Assembly (NCBI GenBank): GCA_030445775.1
Contig: JASUTC010000010.1
Location: 1 to 35,373 of the forward strand
Length of the DNA: 35,373 nucleotides
Source of the DNA: Thermotogaceae bacterium
GTDB taxonomy: Bacteria; Thermotogota; Thermotogae; MWEM01
Direction: 5' to 3'
Both the position numbers and the translations under genes were made by a program. The stretch's first letter is position 1; every line of letters begins with the position of its first letter. The notes beneath the pieces are model-generated. The model did no database searches. It was not told the DNA's origin and was given only the letters and a program-made list of their open reading frames with translations. Positions 16,746 to 24,849 of the stretch are shown piece after piece.

Positions 16746-17969
16746 TTATTTATAAATTGCGCCTGTTTCGTAAAAAAGTCTTTCAAGTGCAAGTGCTAAA
16801 GGCCCAATCGCCTTGCATTTGTATTCAAGGCAACTGGTAACTATCTTATTTTTTATTGATTCTTTACACAACATCTGTTCAATTTGATTGATTAATTCCT
16901 TCATCAATGATTCATACTTAAACAATTCTCCAAAAAAGATAATTCTTTGAGGATCCAGAGTTTTCATCAGGTTGATGATACCGGTTGCCATATATTTGAT
17001 ATTGTCGTCAATAATCTTTTTGATATATGGATCACCATTTTCATAAGCCGAAAAAATCAACGAGGTGTTGATTTTCCCTTTATCTCCATTACATAGACGA
17101 TGAAGAATTGGAGTGGTTGATTTATCAAACGCCATTTGGACCGTTTTTTTCATTCTCCGAGTTGAAATAACCGCTTCCAAACAACCTTTTTGCCCGCAAC
17201 TGCATTGAGGACCATCAGAATTAACGATGATATGTCCGATTTCCCCGGCTTGGTTTTCAGAACCATAAATGAGTTTTTTGTTAATGACAATGGCAGCCCC
17301 AATACCCGGACCATGCTTAATAAAAACAAAATCATCGATGTTCTTTCGTTTTGAACAATTGATTTCTGCCATCGCTAAGGATCGTACGTTGTTATCAACT
17401 ACAACCGGTAACTTTAATGATTTTGACAAAAAGCCACCCAGATCAACTTCTTTATTCCAAATACCATATGCTTCCATACTTTTACCCGTATTTGGGTCTA
17501 CTTTACCAACGATACCGACGCCAATTCCAAGAATATTTCCTTTGGATATATCCAATTTCCATAGTAAATCCTTTATATTATCTATGATCTCATTTAAAAA
17601 GTTCTCCGGCATAACATTTGCGTTAGTTGCAAGCTCTTTGCTTGAAAGGATAGTGAGGTTGAGGTCAGAAATCGCTATTGTGGTCGTATCTTTTTCAATA
17701 TTTATGCCTAAAATAAATTTATGAGTTTTTTCAATTTTCAGGAGTATTTTTTTTCTACCGGCTTTGCCATTTCGCTCTTCAAGCCCGGCTTCTTTTAAAA
17801 TTCCTTCATTTAACATTTCAGTTGCGATGATTGTGATAGCACCGGGAGAAAGACCAGAAATAGCTGCTATGTCCTTTCGAGACATGGCTCCATGATCTCG
17901 GAGAATATTGAGCAAAACCGAACGATTGACTTTTTTAATTGAATTTAAATCCATGACCTTTTTTTTCAT
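16746..17969 (-). CDS. ROK-family transcriptional repressor
   Basis: A 407-residue ROK regulator. A winged helix-turn-helix occupies about 10-75 (SRKDIAAISGLSPGAITIIATEMLNEG). It is followed by the sugar-kinase-like ROK domain, with GIGIVGKVD, NNVRSLAMAE, GPGIGAAIVIN and the zinc motif GEIGHIIVN..CSCGQKGCLE. ROK repressors are the main sugar regulators in Thermotogae. As first gene of the operon and next to a divergent ABC operon, it probably senses SQ, sulfofructose or a related sugar and controls both. ATP-binding motifs are degraded, as in regulators rather than kinases. The ATG at 17969 has GGTG 7 bases upstream; an ATG six codons later is possible. Confidence 0.92.
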   Translation of the reverse strand: MKKKVMDLNSIKKVNRSVLLNILRDHGAMSRKDIAAISGLSPGAITIIATEMLNEGILKEAGLEERNGKAGRKKILLKIEKTHKFILGINIEKDTTTIAISDLNLTILSSKELATNANVMPENFLNEIIDNIKDLLWKLDISKGNILGIGVGIVGKVDPNTGKSMEAYGIWNKEVDLGGFLSKSLKLPVVVDNNVRSLAMAEINCSKRKNIDDFVFIKHGPGIGAAIVINKKLIYGSENQAGEIGHIIVNSDGPQCSCGQKGCLEAVISTRRMKKTVQMAFDKSTTPILHRLCNGDKGKINTSLIFSAYENGDPYIKKIIDDNIKYMATGIINLMKTLDPQRIIFFGELFKYESLMKELINQIEQMLCKESIKNKIVTSCLEYKCKAIGPLALALERLFYETGAIYK

Positions 17970-18014
17970 AAGTTACACCACTATAGAGAATAAATTCGCC
18001 AAACATCAGGTTAT

Positions 18015-18023
18015 AGTATACCA
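18015..18023 (-). promoter_or_regulatory. Extended -10 promoter of the ROK-led operon
   Basis: Minus-strand TGGTATACT is a good -10 with TG extension, 46-54 bases upstream of the ROK ATG. The -35 region falls on the palindrome at 18036-18054. This is the only promoter-like sequence found for the nine-gene operon. Confidence 0.5.
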
Positions 18024-18035
18024 GAATAATCGAAA

Positions 18036-18054
18036 AAATTTAAACATTAAATTT
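18036..18054. promoter_or_regulatory. Palindrome between divergent operons, candidate ROK operator
   Basis: AAATTTAA-ACA-TTAAATTT is a perfect 8+3+8 inverted repeat. It overlaps the -35 position of the minus-strand promoter and lies upstream of the plus-strand one. ROK repressors bind AT-rich palindromes, so this is the best operator candidate. In AT-rich spacer DNA such repeats can also arise by chance. Confidence 0.4.
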
Positions 18055-18159
18055 ATTTCTTTATCTCCGAAAATCAAGCATTTAAGTTGATTATGTATGA
18101 ATATCTAAAGAATTCTTTAAATATCGCTAATACCCTTTTATATTCACTGAATATTGTTT

Positions 18160-18188
18160 TTGATTTTTTTCTTTTTCTTTAGTATAAT
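18160..18188 (+). promoter_or_regulatory. Promoter of the sugar ABC transporter operon
   Basis: TTGATT (-35) and TATAAT (-10) are separated by 17 bases. The -10 lies 65 bases before the ATG of the binding-protein gene. This is the strongest canonical promoter in the window. The leader of about 60 bases ends in AAGGAGG. Confidence 0.7.
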
Positions 18189-18253
18189 AAATTTGTCATT
18201 AGTTTAAGCTTTATATTTATTAACAAATAAACCTTAGAAGGAGGTATATTTTA

Positions 18254-19516
18254 ATGAGAAAACTTTTAGTTATCTTACTAACAGTGTTGTTTGCTACAAT
18301 GATGTTCTCTGAAACAATCAAAGTGTTAGCATGGGATGATGCACATTCCCAATCATGGAATACTTTGAAAAGCGATTTTGAAAAGGCGACAGGGATCAAG
18401 GTGGATCTTGAGCTGATACCCTCCGGTTCCATGCTTCAAAAAACGGCTTTGAATGTAACAGAAAACAGAGCAAACTATGATTTAGTAGCAATTGATGAGG
18501 GAAACGTCGCAAAATTTGGTGACCTTTTACTTCCTTATTCTCAGTGGCCTGAGGGAAAAGTTTATCCAAAAGTTAGCACCAATGATATCCCTGCAGCAAT
18601 ATTTGCAGCTGCTGAATGGGGTGGAAGACTCGTTGGAATACCCAACAATGGAAACATGTACATTTGGATGACCAGAGAAGATCTTATCGACAATGAAGAA
18701 TACCAGGCAGAATTCTTTGAACAATTTGGTTACGAACTTCAAGTTCCACAAACACTTGATCAATTGATGAATATGTGTGTATTCTTTGAACCAAAGGGAA
18801 TTTACGGTTTTGCACCATTTACAGCAACCAGTGAAGGAGCAACATGCGAAGCGGTCATGTTCTTTGAATCATTCGGAACAAGCGTTCTTGAAATGGTAGA
18901 TGGAAAATATCAGGTATCGCTTGACAGAGAAAAGGCATTACAGGCGATCATGTTCTATAAGGAATTAATGGACTATTCTCCACAAGGTGCTTTGAGTATG
19001 GGACATGCGGAAAGAATTGGTGCCTTTAGTGATGGTTTGGTATTCTCTATGTTCCAATGGCCCGGAATTGTACCTTCCCATGAAAATGTTGATGAATCAA
19101 TGGTTGCAGGACAAATCGTTTACAGTGCACCTCCTGCAGGACCATTTGCAAGAACCGCCGTTAGAGGTTGTTGGATTTTCGGGATACCTAAGGCTTCAGA
19201 AAATCAGGCAGCAGCAGCGGAATTTGCATACTGGGTTAACAATTACGATGTTGGTTTGAAATTGGCAGAAGAAGGTATGACTCCAGTCAGAACAGATTTG
19301 TTGAATGAACTTTCAGGAGAAAAACCCTGGTACACCGGTATGGCAGAAGCTGGGCAGTTTGCCGTGAGCAGGCCCAATCGTTCAGTTCATTATCCGGAAC
19401 TTTCAGAAGTCATAAAGAATAATTGGCTGGGCGCTGTAACAGAAAGAATGACTCCTGAAGAAGCAGTTGACAATATGATCCAAGAATTAAACGAATTATT
19501 GGAGTCCTATGAGTAA
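18254..19516 (+). CDS. Sugar ABC transporter substrate-binding protein
   Basis: A 420-residue family 1 (MalE-like) extracellular binding protein. It has a signal peptide MRKLLVILLTVLFATMMFSE without lipobox Cys, and a mature part starting TIKVLAWDDAHSQSWNTLKSDFEKATGIKVDLE, the classic family opening. Trp/Tyr-rich stretches (GNMYIWMTRED, MFQWPG, YWVNNYDVG) are typical of sugar sites. It heads an operon divergent from the ROK-led operon and shares its control region, so its ligand is probably the same substrate, for example SQ or sulfoquinovosyl glycerol. Binding proteins of other SQ systems (SmoF) belong to the same broad family. The ligand remains inferred. Confidence 0.9.
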   Translation: MRKLLVILLTVLFATMMFSETIKVLAWDDAHSQSWNTLKSDFEKATGIKVDLELIPSGSMLQKTALNVTENRANYDLVAIDEGNVAKFGDLLLPYSQWPEGKVYPKVSTNDIPAAIFAAAEWGGRLVGIPNNGNMYIWMTREDLIDNEEYQAEFFEQFGYELQVPQTLDQLMNMCVFFEPKGIYGFAPFTATSEGATCEAVMFFESFGTSVLEMVDGKYQVSLDREKALQAIMFYKELMDYSPQGALSMGHAERIGAFSDGLVFSMFQWPGIVPSHENVDESMVAGQIVYSAPPAGPFARTAVRGCWIFGIPKASENQAAAAEFAYWVNNYDVGLKLAEEGMTPVRTDLLNELSGEKPWYTGMAEAGQFAVSRPNRSVHYPELSEVIKNNWLGAVTERMTPEEAVDNMIQELNELLESYE

Positions 19517-20414
19517 TAGCACCAATGTAAAAAGGCTTCCCCTTCGTAAGAAGAGGGGGCCTTTTTTATACTTTATCTTACCGGCAGCAATAATCGTTGG
19601 TATCGTCCTTGTTTTCCCTATTATTTACGGGTTTGTGCTTTCATTTTTTAATTGGCCTCAGGTGGATGATGGGACAAGAGGCTTTATCAATGTGAAAAAT
19701 TACATAGAATTATTCAAAGATAACGAATTTTGGCATTCACTGTTTTTGCAATTAGGGTTTATCGTTATTGCCATCCCCATAGAATTAATTATTGGTTTTT
19801 TTGTGGCAATTCTGTTTAATCACGATTTTCCACTGTCCGGATTTTTAAGAACGCTACTTTTACTGCCTGTTTTTATTTTACCAATCCTGTCTGGTTTAAC
19901 CTGGAAACTCATGTTGCAACCCCGATACGGTGCCATCACTTATTTACTGTCCTTGTTTGGAATGGAATTTCCTCAAGGGATCCTTTCTGATCAATCCCTG
20001 GCGTATACAGCGGTGATTATTCAGGATATCTGGAGGATGTGGCCTTTCATGTTCATGATCTTATATGCCGGTATAACAAGTCTGCCAAAAGATGTTATGG
20101 AAGCGGCTGAAATTGATGGGGCGGGTTTCTTCAAAAAGACCTTTTTCATAACTTTGCCCATGTTGAGAGGGACCATTACCACAGCCATCCTTCTTAGGAC
20201 AATTGATGCATTAAGAATCTTCTCAGAAGTCTTTGTTATGACAGGGGGGGGCCCCGGTAACGGAACAATGCTTTTCTCTCTTTATATACATAAGCAAGCA
20301 TTTGAATTCGGTAAGCTGGGATATGCATCGGCAATGGCAGTGATATTGATTGTTATTTCTCTCTTCTTTGCCTTTGGTTTAGTCAGAAAAAACATGGATA
20401 TCGATACAATGTAG
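19509..20414 (+). CDS. Sugar ABC transporter permease (MalF type)
   Basis: A 301-residue inner-membrane permease with six hydrophobic segments and the EAA loop that contacts the ATPase (MEAAEIDGAGFFKKTFFITLPMLRG). The start overlaps the binding-protein stop by 8 bases and has GGAG 5 bases upstream. Codons 7-20 form a terminator-like hairpin (see separate entry), which could limit permease synthesis relative to the binding protein. No ATPase gene is present in this operon, so a shared MsmK/UgpC-type ATPase encoded elsewhere must serve it. Confidence 0.93.
   Translation: MSNSTNVKRLPLRKKRGPFLYFILPAAIIVGIVLVFPIIYGFVLSFFNWPQVDDGTRGFINVKNYIELFKDNEFWHSLFLQLGFIVIAIPIELIIGFFVAILFNHDFPLSGFLRTLLLLPVFILPILSGLTWKLMLQPRYGAITYLLSLFGMEFPQGILSDQSLAYTAVIIQDIWRMWPFMFMILYAGITSLPKDVMEAAEIDGAGFFKKTFFITLPMLRGTITTAILLRTIDALRIFSEVFVMTGGGPGNGTMLFSLYIHKQAFEFGKLGYASAMAVILIVISLFFAFGLVRKNMDIDTM
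19529..19567 (+). terminator. Terminator-like hairpin inside permease 5' coding region
   Basis: AAAAAGGC pairs with GCCTTTTT (19529-19536 with 19559-19566). An inner stem TTCCCCTT/AAGAGGGG contains two G-T wobbles and one mismatch and closes on a CGTAAG loop. The run TTTTTT follows at once. It has the form of an intrinsic terminator but lies within the permease frame, so it is probably a partial terminator or attenuator downstream of the binding-protein gene. Confidence 0.55.
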
Positions 20415-20429
20415 TGTGGGGTGTTTAAG

Positions 20430-21260
20430 ATGAAGATGAAAAACAGAAAAAAGATTATCAAATGGATTATTTTTATATCGGCACTGATCATTGTATTGGT
20501 TGAATTATTTCCGATATGGATTATTATTTCCAACGGATTCAAGAGGGACTTGGATATCAGAAACAGCAATCCCTTTGACTTTCAGTTTAATCTGAGAAGT
20601 TACGAATTGGTTTTCCAAAAAAGTGATTTTGTACCGTCAATCATAAATTCACTCATAATTGGGTTGTCATCTACCATCATTTCATTAATCTTTGGTTCTA
20701 TGGCATCCTACGGTATCGCGCGTTTTAGATTCAGAGGCAGAAAGGGATTATCCTACTCTTTTCTGGTCTCAAGAATGGTTCCGCAAATTGCCCTTTCAGT
20801 CCCAATATTTATCCTATTTGATCGTTTATCATTGACAGATACACATATTGCTTTGATTCTAGCATATACCAGTTTTAATTTGCCGTATATTATCTGGCTT
20901 CTACTACCGTTTTTTAATTCCGTCTCACCTTCTTTTGAAGAAGCAGCAATGGTTGATGGTTGTAACAAAAGACAGGTATTTTGGAGGATTTTCCTTCCCT
21001 TGACAGCTCCAGGGTTAGTCGTGGCTGCAATTTTTGGTTTTATCATGGCATGGAACGAGTATATTTACGCTTTGATCCTAACGGGTAATGCAACAAAAAC
21101 AGCGCCTATTGCTGTTAATGGGTTTATGGGACAATACGCGCCAAAATGGGGCCAACTTGCAGCTTCAGGAACAATTATTTTGATTCCTATTATCATTTTT
21201 ACACTGACACTTCAAAAATATATTATTAAGGGGTTAACCGCCGGAGGCGTTAAGGGATAA
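20430..21260 (+). CDS. Sugar ABC transporter permease (MalG type)
   Basis: A 276-residue inner-membrane permease with six hydrophobic segments, the EAA loop EEAAMVDGCNKRQVFWRIFLPLTAPG and the usual C-terminal GLTAGGVKG. It pairs with the MalF-type permease upstream. The ORF track begins at GTG 20421, but GGGGTG 6 bases before the ATG at 20430 fits better. Its stop codon ends directly against the stop of the convergent cheR gene, with no intergenic base. No terminator hairpin is visible at this end. Confidence 0.92.
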   Translation: MKMKNRKKIIKWIIFISALIIVLVELFPIWIIISNGFKRDLDIRNSNPFDFQFNLRSYELVFQKSDFVPSIINSLIIGLSSTIISLIFGSMASYGIARFRFRGRKGLSYSFLVSRMVPQIALSVPIFILFDRLSLTDTHIALILAYTSFNLPYIIWLLLPFFNSVSPSFEEAAMVDGCNKRQVFWRIFLPLTAPGLVVAAIFGFIMAWNEYIYALILTGNATKTAPIAVNGFMGQYAPKWGQLAASGTIILIPIIIFTLTLQKYIIKGLTAGGVKG

Positions 21261-22073
21261 TCATTTTAAATAAATGGTTGGTTTGATATATTTAAAATTC
21301 TGTTTAAGGTTGATAAGACTTTCGGAGTGGCCAATAATAAAAATTCCTGAATTAACTAACGAGTGATAGAATTTGTTGACAAGGGTTTCTCGAACTTTTT
21401 CGCTGAAGTAAATCATGACATTTCTACAAAAGATAATGTCGAAGTTCTTTTTGAATTTAAAGTTTTTCGTAAGGTTAAAGCTGCGAAAGGTTATAAATCT
21501 TTTCAGGTCAGGGTTAATTTGAAAACCTTTAACATCTTTTGTAAAGTATTTACTCAAATAATAGGGTTGGATTTCGTTTTTAATGGTGTATGGATAGATT
21601 CCTTTTATCGCCGTGTTCAAGCTTTCTGTACTGATGTCTGTTGCCAATATTTTGGGATATATATCCGGAAAATTTTCTCTGAAAAACATGGCTAATGTAT
21701 AAGGTTCTTCCCCTGATGAGCAACCGGCACTCCAAATTCTTATTTCTTTGTTGATCACGATGCGTCTGTTTTTTTGCATCATTAGAGGAAGATGTTCTTT
21801 TAAAAAAACAAAGTGTTGGTTTTCTCTGAAAAAGTCAGTTTTATGCGTTGTTATTTTGTGTACAAAAGAATTCCACTGTTCAGTGTCTTCATTAGTTTTT
21901 AAAAAATCCAACAGCTTGTCATAGGATTCAATTTGATTGATTCTCATAAAACTATCTATTTTTGATTGTAGCATCTGTCTCTTATTCGTTTTACATTCCA
22001 TACCAAACTTTTTGCTAAGATAATCTGTAAATTGGAAATAGACTTTATCGGTAAATTGCTGTTTATAAGGCAT
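21261..22073 (-). CDS. cheR: Chemotaxis protein methyltransferase CheR
   Basis: A 270-residue SAM-dependent enzyme that methylates glutamates on chemoreceptors. The N-terminal helical domain (about 1-75) is followed by the SAM-binding domain with IWSAGCSSGEEPYTLAMFFRE, ILATDISTESLNTA and FDIIFCRNVMIYFSEKVRETLVNKF. Length is normal. It overlaps cheB by one base (TAATG) with GGAGG inside the cheB end, so it is translationally coupled as last gene of cheD-cheB-cheR. Confidence 0.96.
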   Translation of the reverse strand: MPYKQQFTDKVYFQFTDYLSKKFGMECKTNKRQMLQSKIDSFMRINQIESYDKLLDFLKTNEDTEQWNSFVHKITTHKTDFFRENQHFVFLKEHLPLMMQKNRRIVINKEIRIWSAGCSSGEEPYTLAMFFRENFPDIYPKILATDISTESLNTAIKGIYPYTIKNEIQPYYLSKYFTKDVKGFQINPDLKRFITFRSFNLTKNFKFKKNFDIIFCRNVMIYFSEKVRETLVNKFYHSLVNSGIFIIGHSESLINLKQNFKYIKPTIYLK

Positions 22074-23125
22074 TATAAACCCTCCAAATATCGAAAAAGA
22101 AAATTTGGGATTTCCTTTAGATCTAAAATTTTATGAACGGCTTGAAGTTTTATTGCCTCTTTTGGCATACCAAATACAATAGAACTTTTTTCATCTTGAG
22201 CGATCGTAAAAGCTCCGTTATTTTTCATATTCAAAAGTCCTTTTGCTCCATCAGCTCCCATACCGGTCAAAATGATTCCTACTGCATCATTTTTAGCATA
22301 TCTGGCCACTGAGTCAAACAAAATTTCAACAGCAGGTTTTTGGTGATGCACAAGCGGGCCGTCAAAAACTCTTGTATAAAAGAATGCGCCTTTTTTTTGA
22401 ATCTCCATGTGTTTTCCACCAGGCGCCAGATATGCAGTGCCGTTAATCAATTGTTCTCCACCCTTTGCTTCCAAAACATTCAGGTGTGATATTTCATTCA
22501 ACCTGGCTGCGAATTGAGTGGTAAAGTTTTCTGGCATATGTTGTACCATTACAACAGGCGGGAATTTCCCGGGTAATTTCGCCATTATTTTTCTGATAGC
22601 ATGTGTGCCACCTGTAGAGGCGCCAATGGCAATAATCGGTTTGGACATCAAAAGGTCTTTAGGCTTATCGGATGGTTGTACCGCTCGAATCCTTCTGTTC
22701 TTTAACAATCTCAACTGGGATGCGTTTAAGCTTGATGCAGTTCTTATAAGGTCTGTAATTTTTTCCTTTAATTCCGGTATCTTTTCTTTTTGCGATGGTT
22801 TAGAAATCACACCAACTGCGCCCAGATCGTATGCTTTGTATTCATATTTTGATCTTTCTTTTGCAAGTGAACTAAAGATTATAACGGGCATTGGTTTTGA
22901 TTTCATCAATTTTTCAAGAAAAGTCAATCCATCCATCCGTGGCATTTCTATGTCCAGGATGATCACATCCGGATTCAGATAAACTATCTGATCACGGCCT
23001 TCATAAGGATCGGAAGCCTCTCCTATTATTTCAATGTCCTTTTCAGAGTGTAGCATTTCAATAACAGCTCGACGTATTAATTTCGAATCATCAATGATCA
23101 GAACTTGAATTTTTTTCTTCATCAT
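22073..23125 (-). CDS. cheB: Chemotaxis methylesterase/deamidase CheB
   Basis: A 350-residue response-regulator methylesterase. The receiver domain (about 1-125) has the phosphoacceptor Asp58 (VIILDIEMPRMDG), a basic linker follows, and the catalytic domain has the triad Ser170 (IGASTGG), His196 (VQHMPENF) and Asp292 (LTGMGADGAKG). When phosphorylated by CheA it removes methyl groups from chemoreceptors, opposing CheR. It overlaps cheD by 4 bases (ATGA). Two adjacent ATG codons are possible starts; the first is used here. CheA, CheW and receptors are not in the window. Confidence 0.96.
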   Translation of the reverse strand: MMKKKIQVLIIDDSKLIRRAVIEMLHSEKDIEIIGEASDPYEGRDQIVYLNPDVIILDIEMPRMDGLTFLEKLMKSKPMPVIIFSSLAKERSKYEYKAYDLGAVGVISKPSQKEKIPELKEKITDLIRTASSLNASQLRLLKNRRIRAVQPSDKPKDLLMSKPIIAIGASTGGTHAIRKIMAKLPGKFPPVVMVQHMPENFTTQFAARLNEISHLNVLEAKGGEQLINGTAYLAPGGKHMEIQKKGAFFYTRVFDGPLVHHQKPAVEILFDSVARYAKNDAVGIILTGMGADGAKGLLNMKNNGAFTIAQDEKSSIVFGMPKEAIKLQAVHKILDLKEIPNFLFRYLEGL

Positions 23126-23610
23126 GCACTATACCAATCTGAATTTCGAATTTTTTTTAGTTTATAGACCAATATTTCTCCGTTTTCTGTGTTAAAAACT
23201 ACTTTTCTGCCCAAAGCGCCTCCTGTATCTTTTGAAGCAACCTGGTAATGATTTTTCTCCAACCAGTCCATGGCATATTCAACATTTAATGGTCCAACTG
23301 TTGACTTCATGGTTTCGTTAGTTGAACCACCCAGAACATGAATTTCCAGATTATGACGATCAGACTTAATTTGTTTCATTAGATGAAACAAATAAGGAAT
23401 CGAAACATTGCCGTATCTCCCATTGGGTTTTCGTTCTGCAGATGGCAGAACGTAATGATTCATTCCACCACATTTATTTACTTTATCCCAAATCGCTATG
23501 GCTACACATGATCCTAAAACAGTATGAATATAATAAGGTTCCTGACTGACAAAAACATAACCGGGATGAAGGAAATAACTATTCCCGTTATCAGTAAAAC
23601 TCGTCTCCAT
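23122..23610 (-). CDS. cheD: Chemoreceptor glutamine deamidase CheD
   Basis: A 162-residue CheD with the catalytic Cys35 and His52 in HTVLGSCVAIAIWDKVNKCGGMNHYVLP, and HVLGGS further on. CheD deamidates receptor glutamines and, in Bacillus and Thermotoga, interacts with CheC. The track starts at GTG 23619; the ATG at 23610 has AAGGTG 6 bases upstream and is preferred. It is the first gene of the cheD-cheB-cheR set, downstream of a 150-base AT-rich gap. Confidence 0.95.
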   Translation of the reverse strand: METSFTDNGNSYFLHPGYVFVSQEPYYIHTVLGSCVAIAIWDKVNKCGGMNHYVLPSAERKPNGRYGNVSIPYLFHLMKQIKSDRHNLEIHVLGGSTNETMKSTVGPLNVEYAMDWLEKNHYQVASKDTGGALGRKVVFNTENGEILVYKLKKIRNSDWYSA

Positions 23611-23673
23611 TTGTTTCACCTTACTCTCACTTAATAAATAGAAAAAAGACGGAAAAGAATCAGTTCATTTTAT

Positions 23674-23682
23674 ATTTTATCA
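23674..23682 (-). promoter_or_regulatory. Possible promoter of cheDBR
   Basis: Minus-strand TGATAAAAT resembles an extended -10 and lies 64 bases before the cheD ATG, in the gap 23611-23760. No good -35 or sigma-28-type motif was seen. No terminator was recognised after the beta-propeller gene, so readthrough is possible. Confidence 0.3.
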
Positions 23683-23760
23683 CATCTATAAAATAAAATA
23701 CAGTATTTAAACATAAATCGGGTGTTTAAGAAAATTATGTAATTAAAAATAAACGTGATA

Positions 23761-24849
23761 TTAATGAGATAGGATAAGAAATTTAGGTTCCTTTCCCACT
23801 TCATAAACACTGCATATCACTTTTGAATAATATTCTGAATAAAATGGATAAAACACGTCGCTATGTTTTTCTTGATAGATTAAATCATAGTCATTTTTAG
23901 TATTATTATTGGTAATTTGTTTTAAATACAAAGCATATTGACCTGTTTGATTGGCGGAAAATAAAACGGACTCATTATTTTTAAAAATAACATCCATTTC
24001 ATTGAAAATTGAATTGGTCAGTTGATTTAAACTATTCTCAGGAATATTAAACAGATAAAGGTCATACTGATTTTTATTGAGCATACTTAAGGTCAAATTA
24101 TTATCGTAAATGTCAAATGACTGAATACGATTTTCGAATAAATAATTCTCAAGCACTCTTCCATTGGAATCGATTTTGATGATAGAATTCCCTTCTGAAT
24201 AGTAGATTTTTCCCGCGTGAATCCTTAAACAATTGATTTTGCCTCTGCTGAGCTCAATCATTTCATTTGTGATTAGATGATAAGCGTTAAGTGAAAAACC
24301 ATCTTCCACTGCTTTTAGGAAATACAAAATTTGTTTGTTCAATACGGGGAAATAATCCCCTGTTTCAGGAATGATGATCTCTTTTTCCTGATAGTTCAAC
24401 AAATCCAAGATAAAGGAATTTCGATTGCCGGTGCCTTTATCGCTGATATAAACAAAAAAAGAACCTGTTTCATCTAAATAAGGATATTCATACAAAGCAT
24501 CTATTACTTCAATCTGTTTTTTTATATCAGGTGATTGAGTTTTTATGGTCTCAGCGATCAAAAGGGATTCCTCCACATTTAAAAAGAAGCTGATCAGGTT
24601 TTCAGCAGTTACCTTAACTTCCTGTTTTAAGGAAAATTCCCTGATTACTTTTTTATTCTTTATCACTTCTATGACATTGGTCTTCTGATTTAACGTGACA
24701 TCTACATCATAAAACATTGTTTCCAATCTATTTGAACGGTTAATGATAAGTTCTTGAAAAAACGGATCATTTGCTATTTGAATTTCCATACTTATTAAAA
24801 TTGAGTTGAAAACAATTATTACAGTGATGAGCAAATATTTTTTTAACAT
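23761..24849 (-). CDS. Secreted TolB-like beta-propeller protein, function unknown
   Basis: A 362-residue protein with an N-terminal signal peptide or membrane anchor (MLKKYLLITVIIVFNSILISME). An N-terminal alpha/beta part of about 130 residues follows, then repeated blade-like strands (SFFVYISDKGTG.., NKQILYFLKAVEDG, GKIYYSEGNSIIKID, ESVLFSANQTGQYALYL), suggesting a TolB/WD-type propeller. It is probably exported. It overlaps the pyk stop by 7 bases and ends the long minus-strand operon, but I see no functional link to glycolysis. I do not recognise a specific family; the propeller call is from pattern only. Confidence 0.7.
   Translation of the reverse strand: MLKKYLLITVIIVFNSILISMEIQIANDPFFQELIINRSNRLETMFYDVDVTLNQKTNVIEVIKNKKVIREFSLKQEVKVTAENLISFFLNVEESLLIAETIKTQSPDIKKQIEVIDALYEYPYLDETGSFFVYISDKGTGNRNSFILDLLNYQEKEIIIPETGDYFPVLNKQILYFLKAVEDGFSLNAYHLITNEMIELSRGKINCLRIHAGKIYYSEGNSIIKIDSNGRVLENYLFENRIQSFDIYDNNLTLSMLNKNQYDLYLFNIPENSLNQLTNSIFNEMDVIFKNNESVLFSANQTGQYALYLKQITNNNTKNDYDLIYQEKHSDVFYPFYSEYYSKVICSVYEVGKEPKFLILSH

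Noticed and set aside
17269-17724. 151-residue plus-strand ORF
   Set aside because: Antisense shadow of the ROK gene; no ribosome site or recognisable motif.
18010-18023. GGTTATAGTATACC as an operator palindrome
   Set aside because: Its arms match only at the outer three bases; the 18036-18054 repeat is far better.
22518-22982. 154-residue plus-strand ORF
   Set aside because: Antisense shadow of cheB, whose motifs and overlaps are clear.
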